Source: JBEBSD01 sp040394475 (GTDB lineage Bacteria; Bacteroidota; Bacteroidia; Cytophagales; Spirosomataceae). From it: a stretch of 64,000 nucleotides of DNA. Shown here one piece after another: positions 1-9,422 of the stretch (positions within the stretch are counted from its first letter, which is position 1; every line of letters begins with the position of its first letter). The translations under genes were made by a program, and so were the position numbers. The notes below the pieces were generated by a model, which saw only the letters and a program-made list of their open reading frames with translations, searched no databases and was not told the origin of the DNA. Where the stretch lies: assembly GCA_040394475.1 (NCBI GenBank), contig JBEBSD010000022.1:18265-82264 (forward strand), in the 5' to 3' direction.

Positions 1-432
1 GCTTAAAACCACCTTCACGCGGCCCTGCGGGTAAAAGACGGAGGCCATTGGCTCCAGTTCCTTTACCAGGGCTGCGAGCGTGCTCCGGCCCTCGGTCTTC
101 AGATCGATCAGCAACTGCAATTCGTCCTTCCTGCGCTTATAAACCCGGCCGTTCTTGTCCGCTTTTTGCAGGATCGGTGTAAGATACAACGCTTTAAATG
201 TCCGGTGGCTTTTGATATCTCCCGGTTCATGCGCCACAAAAAGCGAATCATTCCGTAAAAACAAATCGGCCTCCAGCGAACCAAAACGCTGTGCATACGC
301 CAGCGAAAAAGGCTCCTTTTGCTCATAGTCGTTATGAGAATGGGCGTTACCCGCTGTGTAGCGGCCCGGCTGAGCTGCCAGGAACACTCCCGGGAGCAGC
401 AAAAAGACGGTCAATACATGCTTTAACGTCAT
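1..432 (-). CDS. Secreted phosphodiesterase-like protein, N-terminal part (cut by window edge)
   Basis: The open frame runs from ATG at 432 off the left edge, so 144 residues are visible and the C-terminus is missing. Residues 1-20 form a typical signal peptide (basic start, Leu/Val-rich core, cleavage near LAAQ), so the product is probably periplasmic. The motif AHSHNDYEQ follows at about residues 30-38. From family knowledge, this HSHNDY motif marks Bacteroidota proteins of the PI-PLC/glycerophosphodiester phosphodiesterase TIM-barrel superfamily; later segments (LEADLFL, HEPGD, LLIDLKTEG) fit the metal-binding strands of that fold. The substrate cannot be inferred. It is transcribed in the same direction as lhgO upstream, but 158 bases of repeat-bearing DNA separate them. 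Confidence 0.75.
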   Translation of the reverse strand, partial: MTLKHVLTVFLLLPGVFLAAQPGRYTAGNAHSHNDYEQKEPFSLAYAQRFGSLEADLFLRNDSLFVAHEPGDIKSHRTFKALYLTPILQKADKNGRVYKRRKDELQLLIDLKTEGRSTLAALVKELEPMASVFYPQGRVKVVLS

Positions 433-510
433 TGACTTGGTTTTTGTGTATTTGTTCTTTCCGTATTTCCGGATACAAGTCTCCGGACCCGCCCGACCCC
501 GCCATCAAAT

Positions 511-590
511 GCCGAAAGCCGATCTCCGATAGCCGATCTCCGATAGCTGACAGCCGAAAGCCGAAAGCCGACTTCCGACAGCCACCCGCC
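511..590. repeat. 7-bp-period array of GCCGANN units
   Basis: About eleven consecutive heptamers can be read in register: GCCGAAA, GCCGATC, TCCGATA, GCCGATC, TCCGATA, GCTGACA, GCCGAAA, GCCGAAA, GCCGACT, TCCGACA, GCC. The array stops right at the lhgO stop codon (591). Related heptamers occur at 20458-20485, 28429-28463, 62482-62505 and 62609-62687. All copies are intergenic. Function unknown. Confidence 0.8.
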
Positions 591-1790
591 CTACAATCGC
601 AACAACACCTTTTCCGAAACCGTCTGCCCGATCGACAACGCTGAAGTCGCCGCCGGCGATGGTGCGTTGCACACATTGATCGCCACCTCATTCTCGATAA
701 TGGCAAAATCGTCGAGCAAACCACCGTCATGCGCACAAGCCTGCGCCCGCACACCTGCGCCGCCCGGCACCAGGTCGTCCGGTTGTATTTCCGGGATCAG
801 CGCCTGCAGTGCTTTGGTAAAGGCCCCCTTGGAGACCGACCGGTACATTTCCCCCAGTCCGGTTTGCCAATAGTTGCCCACTACCTTCCGGAACCCCGGC
901 CAGGCAAATGTCTCAAACAATTCCTTCAGGTTTACATCCGACATGCGGTATCCTTCCCGCCGAAATGCCAGCACCGCATTGGGCCCGGCTTCCACTCCTC
1001 CATCGATCATTCTTGTAAAATGTACTCCCAGAAACGGGAAATTAGGATCCGGCACCGGGTAGATCAGGTTCTTGACCAGGTGCTCCCGTTCTTTTTTCAA
1101 CTGGTAATATTCGCCCCTGAACGGAATAATCTGAACAGGGATTTTAGTTGGCTGAGTCATCTGGGCAATCTTGTCGGAATAAAGCCCGCCACAGTTGACC
1201 ACTAACCGGGTAGGGTAGCTTTTTTCATCTGCCGTAAGCACCTCCGTGCTCCCGCTTCCGGTACGAACCGCCACCACCCGCTGGTTCAGCAATACATGGG
1301 CATCGAAAGCCCTTAGCTTATCGGCATAGCGCTGACAAACTGCTTTATAATTGACAATCCCTGTGTAGGGGACCCAGATCCCCTCCAGCCCTTTTACATG
1401 CGGTTCAATTTCGGCCATCTCGCCTTTCGTGATTTTCCGGTTGTTGACCAGGCCGTTCTGCTGTCCTCGTTCGTACAGGTTCTTCAACAAAGGCAACTGT
1501 TCGAGATCCGTGGCAACCACAATCTTCCCACACAGCTCATACGGCACTCCCTCTTCTTCACAAAACTGCAGCAGCATCTGATAGCCTCTGATGCAATTCT
1601 GTGCTTTGAGGCTACCCGGTTTATAGTATAACCCCGAATGGATGACCCCGCTGTTATGACCGGTCTGATGTGCCGCCACTTCCGCCTCCTTTTCTATGAC
1701 AGCGACTTTAAGGTCCGGGCGCTGCTGCAGCAACTGATAAGCGGTAGCCAATCCCACAATTCCGCCTCCGATAATAGTTACGTCGTACAT
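591..1790 (-). CDS. lhgO: L-2-hydroxyglutarate oxidase (LhgO family)
   Basis: This 399-aa FAD-dependent oxidoreductase should oxidise L-2-hydroxyglutarate to 2-oxoglutarate and pass electrons to the membrane quinone pool. The N-terminus carries the dinucleotide-binding fingerprint IIGGGIVGLATA (residues 6-17), followed by an acidic IEKE end of the second strand. HNSGVIHSGLYY at about residues 45-56 and the C-terminal GGAGVRAQA segment are typical of LhgO among DAO-family enzymes. Length matches the family (about 400 aa). The start at 1790 places the GxGxxG motif at the very N-terminus, as expected. anmK lies 29 bases upstream on the same strand, but no shared pathway is obvious. A glycine or glycerol-3-phosphate oxidase is less likely given the HSGLYY motif. 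Confidence 0.88.
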   Translation of the reverse strand: MYDVTIIGGGIVGLATAYQLLQQRPDLKVAVIEKEAEVAAHQTGHNSGVIHSGLYYKPGSLKAQNCIRGYQMLLQFCEEEGVPYELCGKIVVATDLEQLPLLKNLYERGQQNGLVNNRKITKGEMAEIEPHVKGLEGIWVPYTGIVNYKAVCQRYADKLRAFDAHVLLNQRVVAVRTGSGSTEVLTADEKSYPTRLVVNCGGLYSDKIAQMTQPTKIPVQIIPFRGEYYQLKKEREHLVKNLIYPVPDPNFPFLGVHFTRMIDGGVEAGPNAVLAFRREGYRMSDVNLKELFETFAWPGFRKVVGNYWQTGLGEMYRSVSKGAFTKALQALIPEIQPDDLVPGGAGVRAQACAHDGGLLDDFAIIENEVAINVCNAPSPAATSALSIGQTVSEKVLLRL

Positions 1791-1819
1791 GTATTCTATA
1801 TTAAGTGATCGTATCCAAC

Positions 1820-3013
1820 CTATCCCGGGAAAGAAATCTTACCCAGGCTAACCGCCGGAACCTGTTTGCTTTCTCCAAATTCAATGGTCTCTCCTGCTAC
1901 CGTTTCATTCGCCAATAAGGCAAACAAGATAGCCTCCTTAGCGTCTCCACTGTAGCCCAGCAACTGAAACGGATACACCGGCCAGGCTACCAGCTCCCGA
2001 AGCTGCTTTAGCAGGAAAGGGTTATTGGCGCCGCCGCCGCTTACATAGATGCTATAGGTTTCTCCCTGCGTCACGGCTTTGCCAATGGTCTCTGCAATGG
2101 ATTCTGCCGTAAACCGCGTCAGGGTTGCCATCAGGTCGTCGGGCATTACCGAAGTTGCCCCGCTGCGGAGCTGCGCCTGTCGTAAATAGTCGGGGTTAAA
2201 GAGTTCCGGCCCGGTTGTTTTCGGAAGCGGCGCATCAAAAAACGGGTTTTTCTTCAAATGAGCCAGCAATTCCGGGTGGACCCTGCCCTTCATGGCAATT
2301 TGTCCGTCCTCGTCATAGGGCTGCTCAAAGAAATGCCGGGCAAAGGCATCCATGAGTACATTTCCCGGCCCGGTATCGGAGGTGAGTACCCCGGAAACCC
2401 CGGAGGTCCCGGGAAGGAGCGTAAAATTGGCAATCCCTCCTATATTCAACAGGATCCGGTTTTCGTCCGGACTGCTGAAAAGGATATAATCCCCATAGAC
2501 GGCCAGAGGCGCCCCTTCCCCTCCTGCCGCGATATGCTTCTGTCTGAAATCACTGATGGTAATTATACCCGTCTTTACCGCGAGATGGTCTCCATCTCCG
2601 ATTTGCAAGGTGGCATTGGAGTAACCCGTTTCCTGATGCTGCCGGGCCGGAGCGTGAAAAACCGTTTGGCCGTGACTGGCAATCAGATCGACCGCTTCGG
2701 GCCGCACTCCCCAGGCATTCAGGCAGCTCAAAACCATGTCCGCATGCCGGAGCGCCAGACTCGGGTTCAGGAGGCAGAATTGCTGAAAATCGATTTCCCT
2801 TTTTGCAAATATTCTCCGGATTTCGTTCCTGATCCCCTCTTCATAAGCCACTGTTTCGAAATGCAATAGCTTGAGTTTTGTTGCTTGTCCCGTACCGGTT
2901 ATTTCGCACAACGCCACGTCAAGTCCGTCCAATGAAGTCCCTGACATCAACCCCACTACTAACCGGGTTTCCTTTCGGGCAATATCAAATAGTTTTCTGA
3001 CGTAAGGATTCAT
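1820..3013 (-). CDS. anmK: Anhydro-N-acetylmuramic acid kinase
   Basis: AnmK opens and phosphorylates 1,6-anhydro-N-acetylmuramic acid released from peptidoglycan, giving MurNAc-6-phosphate for cell-wall recycling. The protein (397 aa from ATG 3013) has the family signatures GLMSGTSLDG near the N-terminus, ASHGQTVFH, NIGGIANFT, DTGPGN and SGGGANNPFL, covering the phosphate, sugar and adenosine sites of the ASKHA fold. An in-frame ATG ten codons earlier would add an unrelated MPVVLTPCSR tail, so the start at MNPYVRKL is preferred. E. coli AnmK is 369 aa, so the N-terminus is slightly long, as in many Bacteroidota. No etherase (murQ) is seen nearby. Confidence 0.9.
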   Translation of the reverse strand: MNPYVRKLFDIARKETRLVVGLMSGTSLDGLDVALCEITGTGQATKLKLLHFETVAYEEGIRNEIRRIFAKREIDFQQFCLLNPSLALRHADMVLSCLNAWGVRPEAVDLIASHGQTVFHAPARQHQETGYSNATLQIGDGDHLAVKTGIITISDFRQKHIAAGGEGAPLAVYGDYILFSSPDENRILLNIGGIANFTLLPGTSGVSGVLTSDTGPGNVLMDAFARHFFEQPYDEDGQIAMKGRVHPELLAHLKKNPFFDAPLPKTTGPELFNPDYLRQAQLRSGATSVMPDDLMATLTRFTAESIAETIGKAVTQGETYSIYVSGGGANNPFLLKQLRELVAWPVYPFQLLGYSGDAKEAILFALLANETVAGETIEFGESKQVPAVSLGKISFPG

Positions 3014-3075
3014 CCGACTACATGGGGTTAGCACAACAGGCAAAGCATGTCTGAAAAGAGTGTGTTCCGGCCTTC

Positions 3076-4248
3076 TTACTGGCCTTTGTTAGGTTTATTC
3101 CGGTTCCGGTTGCGGTTACGGCTTTTACTTTTCTTTTTCTGGTCGGTACTATACTTTTTATCGAGTCCTATCAAATCGCTGTTGAGCGCATCCACTTTCC
3201 GTTCCCCCTTTCCTTCTGCCGGCAGCGGTTCGAGTATTTCCAGCGATTCGGGCAGGATTCCCTTCTTGTTCATCTCCATTATCTGCAGCACATTCGCCAC
3301 CGGAACGGAGTACCAGTTCGCATCCCGGTTATAGCCAAACCACATGATTTTCCGGAAAATATCGGTTTTTTGCAAGGTAGCATCGCCTTTTTGCGTCTTC
3401 AACGCCGCCTCCACGGCAGGAATATCCTTCAGTGCGTCAATATACGTTTCCAATTCATAATTGAGGCAACATTTCAGTCTGCCGCATTGTCCGGATAGCT
3501 TCGCCGGGTTCAGCGACAAGTTCTGATAGCGCGCTGCGGATGTTGATATATTTTTAAAATCCGTTAACCAGCTGGAGCAGCATAGTTCCCGTCCACAGGA
3601 GCCGATTCCTCCCAGCCTTCCGGCTTCCTGCCGCAGGCTGATCTGGCGCATTTCCACACGGACCTTAAATTCGGAAGCCAGGACTTTGATCAGTTCCCTG
3701 AAATCTACCCGTTCATCGGAAGAGTAAAAGAAAGTAGCCTTGGTATTGTCCGACTGAAATTCAACATCCGACAATTTCATGTTGAGTTTCAGTTCCCGGA
3801 TGATTTCCCGGGTCCGGTGGAGTGCCGGCATGTCCCGGGCGGAAGATTGTGTATGTTTATCCTGATCTTTCCCGTTGGCGACCCTGTAAATCGATTTCAG
3901 CTCATTGTTATCCGGCACATTTTTCCGTTTCATCTGCAGCCGGACCAATTCTCCCTGCAGCGAAACCGTTCCCATGTGATAACCCGTCGCCATCTCGCAT
4001 ATGATGGCGTCACCGGTACAAATATCCAGGTGATTGCTGTTCCGGAAGAAATCCTTTCTTCCGCCTTTAAAGCGAACCTCCACCACATTGAACTGAATGG
4101 CATCCGAAAGATCCATGTTGCTCAGCCAGTCAAATGAATTCATTTTATTACAGCCCCCTGTTCCACAGGTTCCGCTGCTTCCGCACCCAGAAACTTTTGC
4201 AGTCTTGCTGCCGCTATATCCGGATACACCGCATGATGTACATCCCAT
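3076..4248 (-). CDS. ricT: PSP1-domain protein, RicT-like
   Basis: This 390-aa protein contains a PSP1 domain (about residues 50-300). The Cys-rich signatures CGRELCCSSW and CGRLKCCLNYE are those of RicT (YaaT), which in Bacillus forms an iron-sulphur complex with RicA and RicF acting on RNA processing. The N-terminal 35 residues are unusually rich in Cys and Gly (GCTSCG, CGSSGTCGTGGC), a pattern seen in Bacteroidota homologues that could bind metal; this is inference. The C-terminus is basic and low-complexity (KKKSKSRNRNRNRNK), suggesting nucleic-acid contact. purD lies 20 bases upstream on the same strand, so the two are probably cotranscribed. The role in this phylum is not established. 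Confidence 0.8.
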   Translation of the reverse strand: MGCTSCGVSGYSGSKTAKVSGCGSSGTCGTGGCNKMNSFDWLSNMDLSDAIQFNVVEVRFKGGRKDFFRNSNHLDICTGDAIICEMATGYHMGTVSLQGELVRLQMKRKNVPDNNELKSIYRVANGKDQDKHTQSSARDMPALHRTREIIRELKLNMKLSDVEFQSDNTKATFFYSSDERVDFRELIKVLASEFKVRVEMRQISLRQEAGRLGGIGSCGRELCCSSWLTDFKNISTSAARYQNLSLNPAKLSGQCGRLKCCLNYELETYIDALKDIPAVEAALKTQKGDATLQKTDIFRKIMWFGYNRDANWYSVPVANVLQIMEMNKKGILPESLEILEPLPAEGKGERKVDALNSDLIGLDKKYSTDQKKKSKSRNRNRNRNKPNKGQ

Positions 4249-4268
4249 TTATTTAGTTTGGTTGGGAC

Positions 4269-5558
4269 CTAATCCGTATACCGGATCAGGTCGAGTCCGA
4301 TATCGCTGCGGAAGTATTTACCCTCAAAAAGCACCGCCTGGGCCGCTTTCTGAGATTTCAACACCGCATTCTCAATGGAGTTGGCAATCCCGGTCATCGC
4401 CAGCACCCGGCCGCCATTGGTTACCACTTCCCCCTCTCCGTTCAGTTTCGTCCCCGCATGGAACACTGCAACGTCCTCAAATTTACTCGTATTGGAAATA
4501 ACCTTTCCCGATTCGTATGCTTCCGGATACCCGCCTGATACCAGCACAGTTGTAACCGCCACCTGCGGGGAAACCTTAAGCTCCATGTCGTCCAGGGTGC
4601 CCTTAGCCGTTGCCATCAGGAGCGCCAGCAGATCCGACTGTATCCGGGGCAGGACGACTTCCGTTTCCGGGTCGCCCATACGCACATTGTATTCGATTAC
4701 ATACGGGTCGCCTTTTACATTCATCAACCCTATAAAGATAAACCCTACATACTTGATCCCTTCCTGCTGCAGGCCCGCCAACGTCGGCTTCACCACCCGT
4801 TCCTCCACCTTTCTCATAAAATTGGCATCTGCAAAAACCACAGGGGAGACCGCTCCCATTCCGCCGGTGTTCAACCCGGTGTCATTTTCGCCGATCCGCT
4901 TGTAATCCTTTGCTTCGGGGAGAATTTTGTAGTTTTTACCGTCTGTCAGCACGAAAACCGAAAGTTCGATCCCTTTCAGAAACTGCTCCACAACGACCTT
5001 ATCGCCGGCAGCACCGAACTTCCCGTCCAGCAGCATTTCCCGGAAGCTTTGTTCGGCGTGCTCCGGTCTTTCGGCAATCACGACGCCTTTCCCCGCAGCC
5101 AGCCCGTCTGCTTTCAGGACGACCGGCAGGGTATGATTCCGGAGGTAATGCACCCCCTCTTCCAGGGTCTCTTTGGTGAATGTCCGGGAAGCGGCTGTCG
5201 GAATACCATAGGTTTGCATAAACCGTTTGGAAAAATCCTTGCTTCCCTCCAGCTGTGCGCCGGCCTTATCGGGACCGATCACACGCACCTGCTGCAAATC
5301 CGGATGCGCTTTCAGATAATCAATTACCCCGTTGACCAACGGTTCTTCCGGTCCCACAATCACCAGTTCGATATGGTGCGCCCTGATCGCCGCGGCAATC
5401 GCTTCGAAATCATTGTATCCGAAAGGCAGGTTTATCGCAATTCCGGCGGTACCCGCATTTCCGGGTGCAACATATAAATCATCACATAAGGGGCTTTGCA
5501 GTATTTTCCATGCAAAGGCATGCTCGCGTCCTCCGGATCCTACAATTAATATATTCAT
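4269..5558 (-). CDS. purD: Phosphoribosylamine--glycine ligase
   Basis: PurD (GAR synthetase) joins 5-phosphoribosylamine and glycine with ATP in the second step of purine synthesis, in the cytoplasm. The 429-aa product has the N-terminal MNILIVGSGGREHA motif, the ATP-grasp segment KADGLAAGKGVVIA (about residues 149-162) and RMGDPETEVVLPR, which carries metal and glycine contacts. Length matches E. coli PurD (429 aa). It is not fused to other pur domains. A consensus Bacteroidota -7 element, TATATTTG on the minus strand at 5598-5605, lies 40 bases upstream, between recQ and purD; no convincing -33 element is seen, so this is a weak promoter call. Confidence 0.95.
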   Translation of the reverse strand: MNILIVGSGGREHAFAWKILQSPLCDDLYVAPGNAGTAGIAINLPFGYNDFEAIAAAIRAHHIELVIVGPEEPLVNGVIDYLKAHPDLQQVRVIGPDKAGAQLEGSKDFSKRFMQTYGIPTAASRTFTKETLEEGVHYLRNHTLPVVLKADGLAAGKGVVIAERPEHAEQSFREMLLDGKFGAAGDKVVVEQFLKGIELSVFVLTDGKNYKILPEAKDYKRIGENDTGLNTGGMGAVSPVVFADANFMRKVEERVVKPTLAGLQQEGIKYVGFIFIGLMNVKGDPYVIEYNVRMGDPETEVVLPRIQSDLLALLMATAKGTLDDMELKVSPQVAVTTVLVSGGYPEAYESGKVISNTSKFEDVAVFHAGTKLNGEGEVVTNGGRVLAMTGIANSIENAVLKSQKAAQAVLFEGKYFRSDIGLDLIRYTD

Positions 5559-5614
5559 TCTGTGTTGTTAGCATCGCAGGACCAACTCCCGCCACCGCAA
5601 ATATACTATACTTG

Positions 5615-7831
5615 TTAATTAGCCAGTTCCGATAAAAATTTAATCCGCATCAACCGCAGCTCTTCCTCACTGATATCATCCCCCTCAAACTCCTTCAAAG
5701 CTCCCGCGATATTATCGGTTTCTGCTGACATAAAATAATCGAAAATATCGCGCTGCTTATCCCGGTCCATGATCTGGTTAATGTAATAATCCAGGTTCAG
5801 CTTGGTTCCCGAGTAACAAATATGCTCGATTTCCTCGATCAGCTCCTCCATCGGGATATCCTTGGCCTCTGCGATTTCCTCCAGGTCGACCTTCCTGTCT
5901 ACCTGCTGAATGATGAAAATTTTGATCTTTGATTTATTCACCGTCGACTTAATGACGACATCCTTGGCCGTTTCGATATCATTCTCTTCCACATAGTGGG
6001 TGATGAGGTCGATAAACTGCTTGCCGAATTTCTGGACCTTGCCCATGCCCACCCCATTGATCTGCGCCATTTCCTGCTGGGTAGTGGGATAGGTCGTTGC
6101 CATTTCCTCCAGCGACGGATCCTGAAAAATCACAAAAGGCGGCAGGCCTTTTTCCTTCGCTACTTTTTTACGAAGTACCTTCAGCATCCCGAGCAGCGCC
6201 TCATCATACGCATGAGCACCGCTGCCGTCTGACGTCAGCTCTTTTTCGTCATCCGCCGCTTTCTCCATCTCTTCCTCGTAGTTATGCTCTTTACAGAGAG
6301 TCACCGGATAGGGGTCGCCCACATACTCCCGGCCTTTCTCCGTCATTTTCAGCACACCATAATTGTCCAGATCCTTGTCCAGGAAACCCAGAATCAGCAA
6401 CTGCCGGTAGACCGAAATCCAAAACTCGCGGGATTCGTTGTAAAGCCGTCCGCCTTCAAAAACTTCCAGCTTGTCGTGCTCATAGCTTTTGACATATTGG
6501 TTTTCTACACCTGTCAGGACGTCTGCCAGGTGCTCGGAATCGAACCGCTCTCCCGTCAGGAGGGCCGCCTTCAGCGCCACAATCGCCTCGTCCTGTACCT
6601 TCACCCGCTCCGTGGGACGCAGGCAATTGTCACAGAACCCGCAATCTTTATCCAGGAACTCTCCAAAATAGCTGAGCAATTGCCTCCTGCGGCAGGTCCC
6701 CTGGTTCACATAATAGACCATTTCATTCAGGAGATGGCGCGCATTATCCCGTTCAGTTACGGTTTTATCCTTGTTGAATTTTTCCAGTTTCAGGATATCG
6801 TCGTAACTGTAGAACATGATGCAGTTCCCTTCCAGCCCATCCCTTCCGGCCCGGCCTGTTTCCTGGTAATAGCCTTCCAGCGACTTCGGCACGTCAAAGT
6901 GGATCACAAACCGCACGTCCGGTTTGTCGATCCCCATACCGAACGCGATCGTCGCGACAATCACATCTACTTCCTCATTCAGGAAAGCATCCTGGTTATC
7001 CATCCGGGTGTGCGAATCGAGACCAGCATGATAGGGGCGTGCCTTGATATCGTTTACCTTGAGCAGCTCGGCTATTTCCTCCACCTTTTTCCGGCTCAGG
7101 CAATAGATAATCCCCGATTTCCCCTTGTTGGCCCGGATAATCTGGATCAATTGCTTCCGGGGATCCTTTTTAGGCCGGATTTCGTAATACAGGTTTTTCC
7201 GGTTAAACGACGATTTGAAGGTCTCTGCTTCATCCATGTGCAGGTTTTTCCGGATATCCAGCTGGACTTTGGGAGTCGCAGTAGCCGTAAGCGCGATAAT
7301 CGGCAGGTCCCGGATATTGTCTATAATTCCCCGGATGCGGCGGTATTCCGGACGGAAATCGTGCCCCCATTCGGAGATGCAATGCGCCTCGTCAATCGCT
7401 ACAAACGCCACTTTTATTTTCTGCAGGAAGTCCAGGTTTTCCTCCTTATTCAAGGATTCCGGTGCAATATAAAGCAATTTAAGTACCCCGTCGAGCGCAT
7501 CTTTTTTCACCTTGTTCATCTCACTCTTGCTCAGGGTGGAATTCAGGAATTGCGCATTGATGCCGAAAGCATTTAGCTGATCGACCTGGTTTTTCATCAG
7601 GGCAATGAGGGGTGAAATAACAATGGCCATGCCATCGCTTACAATGGCGGGCAACTGGTAACAGAGGGACTTGCCAGCCCCGGTCGGCATGATTACGAAC
7701 GTATTCTTCCCGGCCATTATGTTTTGTATAATGGCCTCCTGTTCACCCCGAAACTGGCTATAGCCAAATATTTCCTTTAATCTTTTTTTAAGAGATTCAC
7801 TAATAGCAGCGCTGTCTTCCAGTTGATTCAT
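5615..7831 (-). CDS. recQ: ATP-dependent DNA helicase RecQ
   Basis: RecQ unwinds DNA 3'-to-5' in recombination and fork repair. The 738-aa protein shows, in order, the helicase core with Walker A (PTGAGKS, about residue 50), DEAH box (AIDEAHCISEWGHDFRPEY), motif III TATATPK, motif VI (ETGRAGRDG), a zinc-binding RQC cysteine set (GTCRRRQLL ... CGFCDNC), a winged-helix RQC part and a C-terminal HRDC domain (LPPFVIFQDPSLEEMA, about residues 545-610). It is roughly 130 residues longer than E. coli RecQ; the extra C-terminal segment is typical of Bacteroidota homologues. It is divergent from the kdsD-like gene, with 92 bases between the starts. Confidence 0.95.
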   Translation of the reverse strand: MNQLEDSAAISESLKKRLKEIFGYSQFRGEQEAIIQNIMAGKNTFVIMPTGAGKSLCYQLPAIVSDGMAIVISPLIALMKNQVDQLNAFGINAQFLNSTLSKSEMNKVKKDALDGVLKLLYIAPESLNKEENLDFLQKIKVAFVAIDEAHCISEWGHDFRPEYRRIRGIIDNIRDLPIIALTATATPKVQLDIRKNLHMDEAETFKSSFNRKNLYYEIRPKKDPRKQLIQIIRANKGKSGIIYCLSRKKVEEIAELLKVNDIKARPYHAGLDSHTRMDNQDAFLNEEVDVIVATIAFGMGIDKPDVRFVIHFDVPKSLEGYYQETGRAGRDGLEGNCIMFYSYDDILKLEKFNKDKTVTERDNARHLLNEMVYYVNQGTCRRRQLLSYFGEFLDKDCGFCDNCLRPTERVKVQDEAIVALKAALLTGERFDSEHLADVLTGVENQYVKSYEHDKLEVFEGGRLYNESREFWISVYRQLLILGFLDKDLDNYGVLKMTEKGREYVGDPYPVTLCKEHNYEEEMEKAADDEKELTSDGSGAHAYDEALLGMLKVLRKKVAKEKGLPPFVIFQDPSLEEMATTYPTTQQEMAQINGVGMGKVQKFGKQFIDLITHYVEENDIETAKDVVIKSTVNKSKIKIFIIQQVDRKVDLEEIAEAKDIPMEELIEEIEHICYSGTKLNLDYYINQIMDRDKQRDIFDYFMSAETDNIAGALKEFEGDDISEEELRLMRIKFLSELAN

Positions 7832-7923
7832 GTTTCATTTAAAAAATGAGTATTCTCAAAGTTCTTATCTTTACCCCTAATTTACACTAAATCTCTGTTG
7901 TTTTCGTCTAAACATTTGCCAAT

Positions 7924-8898
7924 TTGAAATTAATAAAAAAAATCAAATGCACCGCAATCCGCGTTTTGGAGCAAGAGGCTGAAACGATTCGCCGGCTTAC
8001 CCAACATATTGACGAAGATTTCATTGCGTGTGTAGAAAAAATCCTGGCCAGTACGGGCCGGGTCGTGGTAACCGGTATTGGCAAAAGCGCTCTGATAGCC
8101 CAGAAAATGGTGGCCACCTTCAACTCCACCGGCACCCCTGCTCTTTATATGCATGCCGCCGATGCCATTCATGGCGACCTGGGCATGATTCAACCCCGGG
8201 ACGTGGTTATGGCACTTTCCAAAAGCGGCGAGACCTCTGAGATCAAGGTCCTCATCCCGCTTTTAAAGCGCATGAATGTTCCCTTGATCGGGATGGTCAG
8301 CAACCGGAACTCCTACCTGGGCACACACGCCGATCTCATCCTTCATGCACATGCACCGCAGGAAGCAGATCCGCTCAACCTGGCTCCAACCTCCAGCACC
8401 ACAGCCGCACTCGCCATGGGCGATGCACTCGCCATCTGCCTGCTGGAGGCACGCGGGTTTACGCATCAGGACTTCGCCCGTTTCCATCCGGGGGGCGCAC
8501 TCGGCAAAAAACTCTACCTGAAGGTGTGTGACATCTTCCCCTCCAATCCCGTGCCTGCAGTCACTCCCGCTGCCGGGCTAAAAGAAATCATTCTGGAGAT
8601 CACTTCCAAGCGCCTGGGAGCTACCGCCGTGCTTAATCCCGATCAGTCGCTGGCCGGAATCATCACCGACGGCGACCTGCGGCGCATGCTCAACCGGTAC
8701 GATGGGGATTCCCTGCTCCACCTGAAGGCATCCGACATCATGACCGCCCGGCCAACCGTTATTGCACCCGATGCCTATGCCGTCAGCGCATTGCACCTGA
8801 TGCAGGAACGTGCCATCTCACAACTGCTTGTCATCGAAAACGATACCCTGAAAGGGTTTATTCACCTGCACGACCTCATCCGAGAAGGGTTGGTCTAG
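7924..8898 (+). CDS. kdsD: D-arabinose-5-phosphate isomerase, KpsF/GutQ family
   Basis: The enzyme interconverts ribulose-5-phosphate and arabinose-5-phosphate, the precursor of Kdo in lipopolysaccharide. The 324-aa product has an N-terminal SIS domain (GIGKSALIAQKMVATFNSTG, about residues 54-73; HAADAIHGDLGM; SKSGET), the FHPGGALGKKL signature near residue 190, and a C-terminal pair of CBS domains (ITDGDLRR, MQERAISQLLV). Length is that of E. coli KdsD/GutQ. No ATG fits; TTG at 7924 is chosen because it places the conserved helix (VLEQEAETIRRL) as usual. A near-consensus -7 element TATCTTTA lies at 7866-7873. The head-to-head arrangement with recQ is, as far as I recall, recurrent in the phylum. 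Confidence 0.88.
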   Translation: MKLIKKIKCTAIRVLEQEAETIRRLTQHIDEDFIACVEKILASTGRVVVTGIGKSALIAQKMVATFNSTGTPALYMHAADAIHGDLGMIQPRDVVMALSKSGETSEIKVLIPLLKRMNVPLIGMVSNRNSYLGTHADLILHAHAPQEADPLNLAPTSSTTAALAMGDALAICLLEARGFTHQDFARFHPGGALGKKLYLKVCDIFPSNPVPAVTPAAGLKEIILEITSKRLGATAVLNPDQSLAGIITDGDLRRMLNRYDGDSLLHLKASDIMTARPTVIAPDAYAVSALHLMQERAISQLLVIENDTLKGFIHLHDLIREGLV

Positions 8899-8908
8899 CA
8901 TGGCCGGG

Positions 8909-9385
8909 CTACCGAAACCTGCCCGACTCCCTGACCATTTTCTCGTCTCTCCTGATAAACCGGTTGGCGATTACATTGCCCAGCATTGCCGTTACCAGTC
9001 CGTAAAAACCGTATTCGTAAGTCCCCGGGTGCTCCGGCTCCACCAGCTTGCCGACTGTATACATCGACTGGTACACGACCAGGCCCAGCAATACCGTCAT
9101 CACAATGGAATTCACGGCACACAAAGCCGATTGAAGCAACCGGTCCCGAAATTTAAAAATAGTAACCAGCGCAATGATGGCCGCCACTGCCGCCAGGGCG
9201 GCAAGGTAATACACGGGTTGAATCTCGGCCTGTACGGAGTTTAACTGATGCCGGATAGTAAATGCATTCATCCGGATATACGGAACGCCTTCCGCCGCAC
9301 TTTTTCCCCAAACGGGAAGCCCCAGAAAGGTCGCGATCCCCCCAACGGTGACCAATAGAAATAACGTTTGAATTCGTTGAATCAT
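8909..9385 (-). CDS. DUF4293 family membrane protein
   Basis: This 158-aa protein begins MIQRIQTLFLL, the standard start of the Bacteroidota-specific DUF4293 family. It has four predicted transmembrane helices (about residues 5-25, 58-78, 85-107 and 122-142), with a soluble stretch between helices 1 and 2 and a basic C-terminal tail. Function is unknown for the family. It lies convergent to kdsD (10 bases between stops) and 37 bases downstream of rimO on the same strand, so it probably shares the rimO transcript. Confidence 0.8.
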   Translation of the reverse strand: MIQRIQTLFLLVTVGGIATFLGLPVWGKSAAEGVPYIRMNAFTIRHQLNSVQAEIQPVYYLAALAAVAAIIALVTIFKFRDRLLQSALCAVNSIVMTVLLGLVVYQSMYTVGKLVEPEHPGTYEYGFYGLVTAMLGNVIANRFIRRDEKMVRESGRFR

Positions 9386-9422
9386 TACCTTGTAACTGCT
9401 TATATAATAACTAACTGCTGTT

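Noticed and set aside
6284..7576. 430-codon plus-strand open frame opposite recQ
   Set aside because: It is antisense to well-conserved RecQ helicase motifs and has no recognisable domain; long antisense frames are common in GC-rich coding DNA.
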